64,000 nt of DNA from CBDFKQ01 sp965248855 (GCA_965248855.1 CBDFKQ010000011.1:434001-498000), one strand, 5' to 3'. Shown: positions 1-8,869, counted from the stretch's first letter. Notes: a model not told the origin generated them from the sequence alone. Made by a program: numbers and translations.

Positions 1-83
1 TTATAATCATTAAGTGAAACTTCTTTTTTATCGGAACTGAATAATTTAAATTCAGGAGCATTATCACCTTTTTTTAACGACAT
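1..83 (-). CDS. Peroxiredoxin (AhpC/TSA family), N-terminal fragment
   Basis: Only the first 27 codons lie in the window; the gene runs off the left edge. The minus-strand reading from the ATG at 83 gives MSLKKGDNAPEFKLFSSDKK and then EVSLNDY. The pattern GDxAPxFxL...V.L.DY is the opening of thiol-dependent peroxidases of the AhpC/TSA and Bcp type, which reduce hydrogen and organic peroxides in the cytoplasm. There is no signal peptide. The catalytic cysteine would lie about 20 residues further on, outside the window, so the subclass (Bcp, Tpx, AhpC) cannot be told. Confidence 0.8.
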   Translation of the reverse strand, partial: MSLKKGDNAPEFKLFSSDKKEVSLNDY

Positions 84-130
84 ATTATTTGAGTTTTAGT
101 ATTAAAATGACTTTGTTTAAACAAATAATG

Positions 131-138
131 CAAAAATA
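131..138 (-). promoter_or_regulatory. Bacteroidota -7 box upstream of the peroxiredoxin gene
   Basis: The minus strand reads TATTTTTG, an exact match to the TAnnTTTG -7 element of Bacteroidota housekeeping promoters. It lies about 50 bases upstream of the peroxiredoxin ATG. No convincing -33 TTG is seen at the expected spacing. Confidence 0.4.
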
Positions 139-272
139 TTTTTATATTTTATAATTATTGATTGATGTTATGCAAATTTGATTTTTTTACAATTTGGCGT
201 TTGTAATTATTAATCATTAATTGCTTGAATGAATTTTTTAATTTAAAGATTGCTTTTAAATTATTAATATAC

Positions 273-292
273 TGATATTGATATATTGATAT
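273..292. repeat. Short AT-rich dispersed repeat (GATATTGATATATTGATAT type)
   Basis: This is one member of a family of short repeats built from TATCAATATC units. Others lie at 6573-6610, 22775-22818, 44925-44958 and 59433-59470, with a 22-base match inside a gene at 16432-16453. The rest of the 84-369 gap is very AT-rich and shows nothing else. Confidence 0.4.
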
Positions 293-369
293 TTATTATT
301 TTTTCATTTTCTTTCCGGCTTAGATATTTTCTTTATCCATGATTTAAACGTGATTTTTAAAATTAAAAA

Positions 370-411
370 AAGTGATTAAAAGTTGGGATTACCCCCAACT
401 TTTAATCACTT
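370..411 (-). terminator. Strong hairpin terminator of the 6067-454 gene run
   Basis: A perfect 18-bp inverted repeat (370-387 with 394-411) has a 6-base loop. On the minus strand it is followed by a run of six T. It sits 43 bases beyond the stop codon of the lipase-like gene and most likely ends that transcription unit. Confidence 0.85.
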
Positions 412-453
412 ACACAGTTCATGAGACACTGTCTTTAAAAATAAGAACAGAAA

Positions 454-2949
454 TTAATGTTGAATAAAAATTCTTTTTGTAACAGAATTTTCACCTTCTA
501 TTTTAACGTAATAAAAACCATTTTGCATTTTGTTTACCGGAATATTTACTTTACCGTTTTCAAACTTACCCGACCAAACCGGCTTGTTGTTACTGTCATA
601 TATTTTTACATTGTTATTGATGTGTATAATAATATCATTTTCGCTTAATTCATCTGAAGCCTGCATTTGAACCGCATCGGTTGAAGCTGTACTTTTTGTT
701 GCGGTTTGAGGGATAGATATTGCAGTAATGGTCATTTGTTGGTCAGCCGGATTTGGATAAGCTTTCATAGCAAAACTTCCACATCTTGTATTGTAAGAAT
801 TTACAACAGGTGAAGAACTACCTGTTCCACATGAGTTGCTGATTGACAACAGTAATACTGCAACGCTGGAGGAACTTGAACTACCGGTTTGAATTTGTAT
901 TTGAGAAGTCCCCTGACCCGACACAATGGTTGCATTTTGAACTAACCAAGTATAAGTTAGTGGTGTTCCTTTGTTTACATTGGCAGTTGCACCAAAAGAA
1001 TATGATGAATTAGGGCATAAACTAGAAGATGCCGGGCCGGTTACTGTAAAATCATTAGGGTAATAAAGTTGACCAACATGGTCAATATAACCGGGTAGGA
1101 CAACAAACTCACCGCAATTACCGGTAATATTAACAGTAACTTCACCGGTATTAGTTGCGGTTAAAGTGATTTGATTAGTTCCCGCACCCGAGGTAATAGT
1201 AGCCCCGGATGGAATTTGCCAGTTATAAGTAATACCTGCACCTAAGTTAGGGACAGAAAAAGTATATGATGTATTAGAGCAACTACTGCCATTAACGCTT
1301 TTAGTTACTGATAAATTTATACGTGGTTTTTGCGGGATACCCCTTATTTCATTAAGAGCATAATTAGCACCTTCAGGTGATAAAAAAACATGTTCCTCAT
1401 TAACCTGTGGAGCAAAATAGGAATCAAAAGGAATATCACCGGTACAAACTAAAGGTTTAGAGCTTAAATTCTCACCAAAATCGCCAATATTAGTTTTATT
1501 GTTCCATTTAAATGCTAAAGAACTTTTTGTTGGAATAAAACAATGATTAGGAAATACTGGTCCAACGTTTTGTGACGTTGTTATAAACCCGAATGAATGT
1601 GTAACACTTGGTATCTTGATAGCAATTTGATTTGTAGCATCTGTTGTGCTCCCCGGACTGATATCATAGCTAATAGTATTTGAAGGATCGTGTGTATTGG
1701 TTTCATCATGTTTATTTGTATAAGCACCAAAAAAGACCCTATTATTAGCTCCATAATTCCCCGTAAAGTTAATAACTGCTTGAGCTACAATAATTGTATT
1801 ACCACAAAATATTTTAGGTCCGAAAAAACCGAATAACTTATTACAAATTCTTAATCTGCTTTCAAAGTTTAATATAGTTTGACCACCTATTCCTGTAGTT
1901 ATGCCTTTTAGATTTCCATTGATAAGAGCAACTTTTCGCAATTGTATAGGAAAGCCAAAATTAGTACCGGGGTTTATGCCATTATTTTCTAATCTATTTA
2001 CGAAATTATCTCTAAAAACCGGAGCCCCTCCAGGTGATGATGGGTTAGATAAATAATGGTGCAACAAAAATTGTTTTGCTGCGGGTGAATTAATTTTGTC
2101 ATCTCTGTTTTTCTTAGCACCATCGTCGCCTGCCCATTCAGCAAAAAAGTTAAGAAAAGCCTGGTCACCGATAGGGATATTTGCGCCACTATGTGGTGAA
2201 TCGAAAGATATCCACAATTTGGTGTTATGCGCAAGGTTATTCTTTTCCATATAAGCCAGGGCATATCTGGAAATTAATCCTCCCATACTGGGGCCAATAA
2301 TGGTAATTTGCTCAGTACTCCCATTGGCTTTCATTTCAGCGTTTAATTTAGTAATCAGTTCTACGAGTATATAGGCATTCCTTTCAACAAAATCCGCCCC
2401 TCCATTATGGTAAATATCTGAAGAAATTATGCGGTTCAAACCGAATATGTTATAAGTTGTCTGTGTTTCACCGATTTTATAACGTGGGAAATTAAGGATA
2501 ACTACATCAAAACTACTATTAGGATTTAATGTACTCCTTATTTCATCACCCAACAAAATTTTATTATTATTTGAGACATATTGCAAATATTTACCATACA
2601 ATTCCGCTCCCGACCTATCATCATTTGGGTCAAAACCATCCAAAATAATAATTGGTTTAGTAACTGGAAGTTTGCCAGCTGGACAGCCAGATTTAGGATT
2701 TGACGACTTATAATAATAAGTCACCTCGCCCAAGCCTTTTTGAGGTCTGGTTTCTTCTTCCCCTTGAAAATCCCTGCTTGCTATTACAGCTTCCTTGTAA
2801 CATGGAGGGTTTACGCTTTCCCAATTGACCCCTTTATCGTCTATTCTGGTAAAATCCATATAAACCGGATTGGTGAAATAATTCGTAATAGTTTGTGAGC
2901 TTGCCAATAAAGGTATGGCAGATAAAATAAAAATTATAATTTTTTTCAA
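454..2949 (-). CDS. Secreted alpha/beta-hydrolase (lipase-like) with PKD-like domains and T9SS sorting domain
   Basis: The 831-residue protein starts with a signal peptide (about residues 1-19, ending ASSQ). A lipase or PGAP1-like alpha/beta-hydrolase domain follows. Its nucleophile elbow is GPSMGG with Ser221, after the strand ITII. Two Ig/PKD-like modules follow at about residues 550-740; their pattern SxTYxxxxPNLGAGxTYNWxxPSG is common in Bacteroidota adhesin-type repeats. The C-terminus (from YPNPADQQ to VTKRIFIQH) is a type A T9SS sorting domain, so the protein is expected on the cell surface or released. Substrate is unknown; an ester or lipid is inferred from the fold. It is the last gene of a minus-strand run, 10 bases after the lipoprotein gene. 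The catalytic Asp and His were not assigned. Confidence 0.85.
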   Translation of the reverse strand: MKKIIIFILSAIPLLASSQTITNYFTNPVYMDFTRIDDKGVNWESVNPPCYKEAVIASRDFQGEEETRPQKGLGEVTYYYKSSNPKSGCPAGKLPVTKPIIILDGFDPNDDRSGAELYGKYLQYVSNNNKILLGDEIRSTLNPNSSFDVVILNFPRYKIGETQTTYNIFGLNRIISSDIYHNGGADFVERNAYILVELITKLNAEMKANGSTEQITIIGPSMGGLISRYALAYMEKNNLAHNTKLWISFDSPHSGANIPIGDQAFLNFFAEWAGDDGAKKNRDDKINSPAAKQFLLHHYLSNPSSPGGAPVFRDNFVNRLENNGINPGTNFGFPIQLRKVALINGNLKGITTGIGGQTILNFESRLRICNKLFGFFGPKIFCGNTIIVAQAVINFTGNYGANNRVFFGAYTNKHDETNTHDPSNTISYDISPGSTTDATNQIAIKIPSVTHSFGFITTSQNVGPVFPNHCFIPTKSSLAFKWNNKTNIGDFGENLSSKPLVCTGDIPFDSYFAPQVNEEHVFLSPEGANYALNEIRGIPQKPRINLSVTKSVNGSSCSNTSYTFSVPNLGAGITYNWQIPSGATITSGAGTNQITLTATNTGEVTVNITGNCGEFVVLPGYIDHVGQLYYPNDFTVTGPASSSLCPNSSYSFGATANVNKGTPLTYTWLVQNATIVSGQGTSQIQIQTGSSSSSSVAVLLLSISNSCGTGSSSPVVNSYNTRCGSFAMKAYPNPADQQMTITAISIPQTATKSTASTDAVQMQASDELSENDIIIHINNNVKIYDSNNKPVWSGKFENGKVNIPVNKMQNGFYYVKIEGENSVTKRIFIQH

Positions 2950-2959
2950 TTGAAGTTTT

Positions 2960-3514
2960 TTATGGAAGTATATAAGTATTAAGATCGAACCTGCCTTTAG
3001 TTATGCGTATTGTATCTTGTCCGTTGTAAGCGGTAAATTCAAAAGTCCCGGCTACGAAACCGGTAATAGTATCAGCACGGGTGAAAGTTACATTTCCATT
3101 ATAGCGTTTATTTGTAACATAATCTCCTTTTCCATTCCTATCAAAATAATAACCATAATTATCAGGAAGCATTACACCGGGTCTAATACCTGTATTAAAA
3201 TTTAATTTATAAATCCCAGGTTTATGAACTTTTTCAACAAAGAACTGCACTCCTGTTTTATCATCTTTCCTCGCCCTTATCCACAAGCATTTAGTAATAC
3301 TGTCAATAATAGGACCTTGATACCCTCCCTCAATAGGCTTTATCCCCGTAAAGCTGCCTCCTCCATTAGGTACCCATGCCTTACCATTTACCAAACAACC
3401 AAATGTATTAGCTCCGGTTTGTGTGGCAGGGGGGAGAAGGCTTTCTTCGCTAGTTTCTATTTTTTTGCATCCGGCAAGCATACAGATGATGGCATATACT
3501 ATTATATATTTCAT
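2960..3514 (-). CDS. Small lipoprotein of unknown function (DUF6252-like)
   Basis: The 184-residue protein has a lipoprotein signal peptide ending in LAGC, so Cys16 is the likely lipidated residue. After a short linker comes the segment NTFGCLVNGKAWVP, which recalls the Bacteroidota family of outer-membrane lipoproteins catalogued as DUF6252; this assignment is from memory of the pattern and is tentative. The rest is predicted beta-rich. It lies between two secreted proteins, 10 bases before the lipase-like gene and 35 bases after the DNRLRE gene, and is probably co-transcribed with them. Function is not known. Confidence 0.75.
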   Translation of the reverse strand: MKYIIVYAIICMLAGCKKIETSEESLLPPATQTGANTFGCLVNGKAWVPNGGGSFTGIKPIEGGYQGPIIDSITKCLWIRARKDDKTGVQFFVEKVHKPGIYKLNFNTGIRPGVMLPDNYGYYFDRNGKGDYVTNKRYNGNVTFTRADTITGFVAGTFEFTAYNGQDTIRITKGRFDLNTYILP

Positions 3515-3549
3515 AAATAAATAATTTAAAAATTGAAGAATGTTTTTAT

Positions 3550-5598
3550 TTACTGCCCTACTTTAATAACCGCATAAGTAGTTAGCTGAGTGTTATCTGC
3601 AAAGTTTATCTTAATTTCAAGTGGTTTATTACCATTTGTGGTAAAATTGAGAGCCATGGGGCTTCCATCCGGAGTTAGAATGATACTTTGGTTTCCATCA
3701 CCGCCGGTTACCTGCACGTTACTGATCGTTTTATTTATATTTGTCCATATTAAATCTGACGGAATTTTAAATGTAGCCTGACCAAGCGGAACCCTCTCTA
3801 AAAGAGGTGCAGAAACCAAAACCCTGCGATTCTGAAAAGGAGATGCTGTGTTCCCGGAAACATTGGATATAAGATTGTTTTGAGATTGAAGAGTATTATT
3901 ATCTATAGCCAAAGTATCGATAACATTAAAATCGTAATAAAGCAATCCAATGGGGATAGAATTGTTTAAAGTATTCTTTCTTATCATATCCCTAAAAATA
4001 GTAGGATCAGGCATAAGATTTGTAGCATAACTGGAATTATATAAATCGGCTTCAGACTGGACTAAATGATTGTAAGATGATGTGTCTCTTCTACCATTTT
4101 GTCCAAACACATGCAAACCCGCTATAGGGTTAACCCTATTGTATAATATTTGTGTTGGAACCTGGGATTTATTTAAACTGCTAAAGATACAATCCATTTT
4201 ATCTTTATAACTTGTTGCATTAGGGCAAGGCAGGGATGCGGATATAATACTTGATATTGCTAATGGATCTGATGTTATTGTTAAATTGGGTACTTTACTA
4301 TTTGTAGTTGATATTTTAAAAACTGAACTACCTGTAATTTCAACATCTAATAGAAAATAAGATGATGTAAGTGGGCTATTTAAGAGGACACCGTCTTTAT
4401 ACCATCTATATTGATTATTTAATCCTCCAATTGCAGAAATAATTTTGTTTGAAAATAGATCAACTTTTAATATGCTTGATTGTTGGGGACTATAACGTAA
4501 ATTTTTAATTATTGGAATACCCGATGAATTAAAAATAGGTTCCAAGCTTGAAAAATCAATCTTATTATTTTCTACCAAAAGCGTTATATTAGCCTTATTT
4601 ATGTTACCACTAAAATCAGGAATACTTGTAAATTGGTTATTTTGAAGTTGAAGAGTATCTAAGGTTGTAATACCACCTATTGAAGCCGGAATAATACCTG
4701 TTAATGAATTCCCCTGCAGAAATAATTTTTTTAATTGACTTAAGTTTCCTACTGCGTTAGGCAGTGAGCCAGATAAATTATTATTAGGCAAATTAACGTT
4801 AGTTACCCGTCCATTAACAGAAGAAACACCATACCAATTTGAGGCACGTCCATTAAGCCAGTTTGTTTTGTTTGTCCAACTATTCCCATTAGTATTATTA
4901 TAAAGGGCTACTAAGGCTAGTGAATCTTGAGGAGCCATTGATACTGGAAGTGTATAAGTAATCACAATTTTAGGCCTGATAGCAGTATTGGCATGGTCTG
5001 AACTTGCATAATTTCTGCTTTCATAAGTGATTTCATTTTCAAGCAGCATCATCATACCAAAGTTTGTACCTGGATTAAGTACCATATCCTGAATCATTGA
5101 AGTTAAACTTACTGTTATATTTTCAGTGGCAGATGCAGAAGCAGGAACATAAACCCTGTTAACAGTTGTTGAGGTAGGTTGTGTGTCCCAAGTTACAGCA
5201 GTAGGGTTCCATGCCGTAGTAACTTTTTGTAAAAAAAAGGCATTTGTACCTGTATTGCTTCCCGGTCCGCTCGTAGCAGTGGGATCGCTATATAAAAATA
5301 AATTTGCACTTTGAATGGTCGCATTAACAGGTATAGCCGTTAAATCAAAACGTAACAGATTTCGGTAAGTTATTTGTTGGCTCGAATGTGTCCATGCAGT
5401 CGCATCAATCCGTGGATATGAATTATAATTCGTAGTTTGCAAATAGGCTTCACTTGGTAGATTAAGGCTTTTTGTTAAGGTAGCATCAGTCCAGGAAGCT
5501 CCGGCAGAAATTGTTGTTGTTACCTGTGCCCGGCTTATATTAATATAAAAGAAAAAGAGCAGGATTGATATCCAAATTGGGGTGTGAGTAGTTTTCAT
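3550..5598 (-). CDS. Secreted DNRLRE-domain and leucine-rich-repeat protein
   Basis: The 682-residue protein has a signal peptide (about 1-24, ending SRAQ). Residues about 27-220 form a DNRLRE domain, a beta-sandwich found in cell-surface proteins, with the motif RNLLRFDLTAIP and a C-terminal RPKIVITYTLP strand. A leucine-rich-repeat block follows at about 225-345, with the plant-type cap DSLALVALYNNTNG, NWYGV and LSGSLPNAVGNL-type repeats. The remaining 340 residues have no domain I recognise, and no T9SS sorting domain is visible at the C-terminus (ends YAVIKVGQ). It is probably a surface or extracellular binding protein. It is in a minus-strand run with the lipoprotein and lipase-like genes. 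Confidence 0.8.
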   Translation of the reverse strand: MKTTHTPIWISILLFFFYINISRAQVTTTISAGASWTDATLTKSLNLPSEAYLQTTNYNSYPRIDATAWTHSSQQITYRNLLRFDLTAIPVNATIQSANLFLYSDPTATSGPGSNTGTNAFFLQKVTTAWNPTAVTWDTQPTSTTVNRVYVPASASATENITVSLTSMIQDMVLNPGTNFGMMMLLENEITYESRNYASSDHANTAIRPKIVITYTLPVSMAPQDSLALVALYNNTNGNSWTNKTNWLNGRASNWYGVSSVNGRVTNVNLPNNNLSGSLPNAVGNLSQLKKLFLQGNSLTGIIPASIGGITTLDTLQLQNNQFTSIPDFSGNINKANITLLVENNKIDFSSLEPIFNSSGIPIIKNLRYSPQQSSILKVDLFSNKIISAIGGLNNQYRWYKDGVLLNSPLTSSYFLLDVEITGSSVFKISTTNSKVPNLTITSDPLAISSIISASLPCPNATSYKDKMDCIFSSLNKSQVPTQILYNRVNPIAGLHVFGQNGRRDTSSYNHLVQSEADLYNSSYATNLMPDPTIFRDMIRKNTLNNSIPIGLLYYDFNVIDTLAIDNNTLQSQNNLISNVSGNTASPFQNRRVLVSAPLLERVPLGQATFKIPSDLIWTNINKTISNVQVTGGDGNQSIILTPDGSPMALNFTTNGNKPLEIKINFADNTQLTTYAVIKVGQ

Positions 5599-5653
5599 AA
5601 AGCTTGTATAAGGTGAAACAAATAATGTTTATAGATTTTTAAAATGATTTTAA

Positions 5654-6067
5654 TTAAAAATCAAGTTCCTTGTCTTCAGTTGATAAAGTTGATGTTGTGA
5701 GGGATTGGCTCTTTTTAAAATGTTGGTCCTTTTGCTTTTTAGTATCAGCTCTGGTTGCTAAATACAAACTAAATTGCTCCTTTGTTAAAATAGCAGAAAG
5801 CTTTTGCCTTGCCTGTTCGTTAACTTTATCTAAAGAACCATTGTTTTTGTCGGCTTTAGTGAGGTTAGTGAACCTATCATCCAAAAGCTGATGTACTTGT
5901 TGGGCTTGCTTAGGGGATAATGATAATTCCCGTTGCATCCTCTCGGTCATTGCCGCAGCTTTTTCTTTGTGCGACGGAGCTTTAAGGGTGTCCGACTGTG
6001 CAAAAAGTGGGCAAATGGCGAGAAATAACATACCATTTAATAGAATGATTTTTGTAAGTGTAAGCAT
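5654..6067 (-). CDS. Small periplasmic LTXXQ/Spy-like protein
   Basis: The 137-residue exported protein has a signal peptide (1-23, ending PLFAQ). The helical core carries two LTXXQ-like motifs, LSLSPKQAQQVHQLL and LSAILTKEQFSLYL. This is the pattern of Spy/CpxP-like or DUF4890-like periplasmic proteins, which in other bacteria act as chaperones or stress sensors. The tail is rich in Lys, Ser and Thr. It is the first gene of the minus-strand run towards 454, 55 bases before the DNRLRE gene. A chaperone role is inferred, not shown. Confidence 0.7.
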   Translation of the reverse strand: MLTLTKIILLNGMLFLAICPLFAQSDTLKAPSHKEKAAAMTERMQRELSLSPKQAQQVHQLLDDRFTNLTKADKNNGSLDKVNEQARQKLSAILTKEQFSLYLATRADTKKQKDQHFKKSQSLTTSTLSTEDKELDF

Positions 6068-6680
6068 ATTGCTTGTTTTTAAATGTTAAAAATTTATTTT
6101 AATAGCAGGATCAGATTTAGAAAATCTTATCTGTTAATGATTGTGCTAAGCACAATAGATGAAGAAATAAGTTGATTTAAAAATCAAACCAATTTTTAAT
6201 CAGAAAAAAATCTAAGAAACGTTTGCAAAGTAGTTGTTATTTAGTTAGAAGTAACATTAAATATTATTCACATTAAAAATCCATAATTATTAAGAAAATG
6301 ATAATATTTTTGATTTTCAAAAATGTTTTTATTTCTAATTACTAAGACGAAGCTTTTTGAAAACGTGACAAAATATTTTTCATAGTAAGTTATTGGCCGA
6401 TAGAAACAAAGGCAAAAATTTAATTATAACCTTGTTAAAAATTAGATTATTAATGCTACTCTTTACGGCTTTAACCATTTATTTTTTAACATGACCCATC
6501 TGAAAGCTAAATGGTTGCATCATGCTATCGTTTTTTTAATATCTTTTCTCGGTATTACATTTAAATAAATTCAAATTATCAATTATCAATATCAAAATAT
6601 CAATAATTTAGGTTTTATGAAGCAAAATGACGAAATTTATTGTACTAGATTTTCGACAAAAGACAAAAGACAAAAAAATT
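6068..6680. other. Long AT-rich intergenic region
   Basis: No gene is seen in about 600 bases. It holds a weak inverted repeat (AACCATTT 6473-6480 with AAATGGTT 6509-6516), a dispersed AT-rich repeat at 6573-6610, and a block (about 6580-6650) that matches the upstream region of the paralogous gene at 58824-59360. A purine-rich tract at 6657-6680 precedes the start codon at 6681. Confidence 0.5.
6573..6610. repeat. AT-rich dispersed repeat copy upstream of paralogue 1
   Basis: The core TATCAATATCAAAATATCAA at 6587-6606 is found in inverted orientation upstream of the paralogous gene at 58824-59360 (59433-59470). Both copies are followed by a short AAAATGACGA block on the coding side of each gene. 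Confidence 0.55.
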
Positions 6681-7211
6681 ATGAAAACCCAACTTAATAT
6701 TATCGAAAACGCTTTAATCAAATTAACTTTTAAGCAAAAGAATTTCATTTACACCATTGCAAGGCTCGAATACAGAATATGGAAAGCATTAACCAAATTG
6801 GAAATTGTAAATACATTAATTGCTGAAGAGCAGGATAATATCAATTCTTTAAACGCAGCCATTCCGGCAGCGGGAAAAGGTAAAGTGTCGGATAAATTAA
6901 TGATTTGGAAAACAAAAGCAGAATATAAACTTTTTAAACTCAATTTGCGTAAAAATAAAATTGACGTTACTAAAATTATAATTAACCAAAGTAAATTGGA
7001 GCAAACGAAGCAGGCGCTGATCGCTTTGGAGAAAGATATTGCTAACATTGACTTGCAAAAACTGCATTTTGAAGAAAATGTAAAACACGATAAGGCTGCA
7101 TTGCTCTACTCGGGTGTTTTTAATGTTAGGGAAAGGCTTAGTGATGAAGAAAACCCTGTTCATCAATCCATAAAAGCATATTTGAAAGAACATTTTAAAA
7201 TGGCTTCTTAA
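6681..7211 (+). CDS. Unknown conserved small helical protein, paralogue 1
   Basis: The 176-residue protein is mostly helical and rich in Lys, Glu, Leu and Ile, with no signal peptide and no domain I recognise. It is clearly paralogous to the gene at 58824-59360: both share KLT.KQK.FIY.IARLEY near the N-terminus, AEYKLF.LNLRK.KIDV in the middle and NPV.QSIK at the C-terminal end. The ATG at 6681 is chosen over an in-frame ATG at 6627 because it gives the same N-terminus length as the paralogue. The 6627 ATG also falls in a block that is conserved upstream of both genes and so is probably untranslated. An extended coiled coil is likely. Function is unknown. Confidence 0.75.
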   Translation: MKTQLNIIENALIKLTFKQKNFIYTIARLEYRIWKALTKLEIVNTLIAEEQDNINSLNAAIPAAGKGKVSDKLMIWKTKAEYKLFKLNLRKNKIDVTKIIINQSKLEQTKQALIALEKDIANIDLQKLHFEENVKHDKAALLYSGVFNVRERLSDEENPVHQSIKAYLKEHFKMAS

Positions 7212-7270
7212 GCTTATTATACACATTGGTTAATTTAAAATAGAAGAACATATTCTTATTTTCTTTTTTT

Positions 7271-7366
7271 GGATTAGGGATTGCAGTGGAAATCCTTTTT
7301 GTGAGGTACGAACAAAAAGATTGGAACGTAAAGCCCGGGCCGGAGGCAAGCCCCAAACATTTATTT
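7271..7366 (+). repeat. Interspersed repeat, about 90 bp, copy A
   Basis: This block is more GC-rich than its surroundings and has a clear second copy at 53126-53206. Shared segments include TGGAAATC, TTTTTGTG, TACGAACAAAAA, AGATTGGA, GCAAGCCC and AAACATTTA in the same order. It is intergenic, between the unknown small gene and the trans-sulfuration gene. No reading frame or inverted repeat explains it. The sequence before 7531 (7367-7530) is AT-rich and shows nothing else firm. Confidence 0.7.
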
Positions 7367-7530
7367 AATCTTACTTAAACCTGTATAAATTTTAATAAAT
7401 CTGTTTTTATTTTCTATAAGTTATTTTAAATGAGAGTTAGTTTAAAAGTAAAAAATCTTCTATTATATCATCATAATAAAAACATTAACTTCGCATTTAT
7501 TGATTTTACAAATATTAAAATGTATACAGT

Positions 7531-8658
7531 ATGAAATTCGGTACGAAAGCCATCCACGCAGGTGTGGAACCTGATCCTACAACGGGAGCTATTATGACTC
7601 CCATATATCAAACATCAACATATGTACAGGAAGCACCGGGCAAGCATAAGGGTTATGAATATGCAAGAACACAAAATCCAACCCGCAATGCTTTGCAATC
7701 GGCACTTGCTGCTTTAGAAAATGGAAAATTCGGACTTTGTTATTCATCCGGCTTGGCGGCAACGGATGCTGTTTTAAAACTTTTTAAACCGGGTGATGAA
7801 ATTATTGCCACCAATGACATGTATGGCGGTACATATAGAATTTTTACCAAAATATTCGAAGTTTTTGGTTTAAAATTTCATTTTGTAGATATGCAGGATA
7901 TAAATTCAATCGAATCTTATATCAATAAAAATACCAAAATGCTGTGGTTAGAAACTCCTACAAATCCATTAATGAGGTTAATAGATATTGAAGGTGCAAC
8001 AAGGCTTGCCAAAAAGCATAATATTTTAACTGCCGTTGATAATACTTTCGCTTCGCCTTATTTACAAAACCCGTTGGATTTGGGTGCCGATATTGTTATG
8101 CATTCTGTAACAAAATATTTAGGCGGCCACTCTGATACCGTAATGGGCGCACTTATTTTAAATAATGAAGAAATTGCACAAAGATTGGCATTTATACAAA
8201 ATGCAAGTGGTGCAGTGCCGGGCCCTCAGGATTGTTTTTTAGTTTTACGCGGCATTAAAACACTTCATGTAAGAATGCAAAGGCATTGCGAAAATGGGAG
8301 GGAAGTAGCCGAATACCTTTTAAAACATCCAAAAGTAGAAGCGGTTCATTATCCCGGATTTTCAAATTCACCTGCGAAAAACCAGATGAGAGATTTTGGC
8401 GGAATGGTTTCTTTTACATTAAAAGGTGACGACATGAAAGAAGCAGAAAGAGTTATGTCGAGCTTTAAAGTATTTTCATTGGCAGAATCTTTAGGAGGAG
8501 TTGAAAGCCTTGTAACTCATCCTGCAGTAATGACTCACGCAAGCATACCACGCGAAAATCGTTTGAAAGCGGGTTTAAAAGATACTTTAATACGATTAAG
8601 TGTAGGTATTGAAGATATTAGTGATTTATTGGATGATATTAAACAGGCGATAGGTTAA
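7531..8658 (+). CDS. Trans-sulfuration enzyme: cystathionine gamma-synthase/lyase family
   Basis: The 375-residue cytoplasmic PLP enzyme is full length for the Cys/Met metabolism family. Seen are the N-terminal signature FGTKAIHAG, the TRNPT-like ARTQNPTRNAL, SSGLAA, the PLP-phosphate region, WLETPTNPLMRLIDI, the DNTFASPYLQNP block and the Schiff-base lysine in SVTKYLGGHSD (Lys195). The C-terminal SLGGVESLVTHPA and the RLSVGIED end are typical. Members interconvert cystathionine with cysteine/homocysteine precursors (MetB, MetC, CTH) or make homocysteine directly. The overall pattern fits MetB or gamma-lyase best, but sequence alone does not separate them. It is a single gene with no metabolic neighbours in the window. 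Confidence 0.9.
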   Translation: MKFGTKAIHAGVEPDPTTGAIMTPIYQTSTYVQEAPGKHKGYEYARTQNPTRNALQSALAALENGKFGLCYSSGLAATDAVLKLFKPGDEIIATNDMYGGTYRIFTKIFEVFGLKFHFVDMQDINSIESYINKNTKMLWLETPTNPLMRLIDIEGATRLAKKHNILTAVDNTFASPYLQNPLDLGADIVMHSVTKYLGGHSDTVMGALILNNEEIAQRLAFIQNASGAVPGPQDCFLVLRGIKTLHVRMQRHCENGREVAEYLLKHPKVEAVHYPGFSNSPAKNQMRDFGGMVSFTLKGDDMKEAERVMSSFKVFSLAESLGGVESLVTHPAVMTHASIPRENRLKAGLKDTLIRLSVGIEDISDLLDDIKQAIG

Positions 8659-8700
8659 TAAAAATAATTAAATAGACATAAGTATTGCATAATTAATTTT

Positions 8701-8828
8701 GAAAAGAACAAAAAAAATAAAACAAGAATTAGAAGGTGTAAGCCTGAAATTCCGGCGGGCGTGCGGTGGGTATGTGGGCAGATAGCTTTCGGAATTTCTT
8801 GATTTTTTTGGTTACTTTTTTCATCAAG
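8701..8828 (+). repeat. Left part of a palindromic repeat split by the IS110 element
   Basis: The block is a large imperfect inverted repeat. GAAATTCCG (8746-8754) pairs with CGGAATTTC (8790-8798) around a GC-rich core, and the outer AACAAGAATT side pairs with AATTTCTTG. A second arm, GGTTACTTTTTT (8810-8821), is followed by CATCAAG. Its partner AAAAAAGTGAC lies beyond the insertion element at 10379-10389. Similar palindromic repeats are, to my knowledge, common in Bacteroidota genomes. Confidence 0.65.
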
Positions 8829-8869
8829 TATCTAAACATTTGAAATTCTAAATCCCCTGAAGTAACTTG

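Noticed and set aside
421..440. Shared CTGTCT-AAAAATA motif with 35840-35860 as a possible IS end
   Set aside because: The match is short and AT-rich, with no partner end or transposase nearby.
457..648. 63-codon plus-strand frame under the lipase-like gene
   Set aside because: It is antisense to a well-supported coding region and has no family match.
6627..6680. Longer N-terminus of paralogue 1 from the ATG at 6627
   Set aside because: The segment aligns with untranslated DNA before the paralogue and includes a GACAAAAGA repeat tract.
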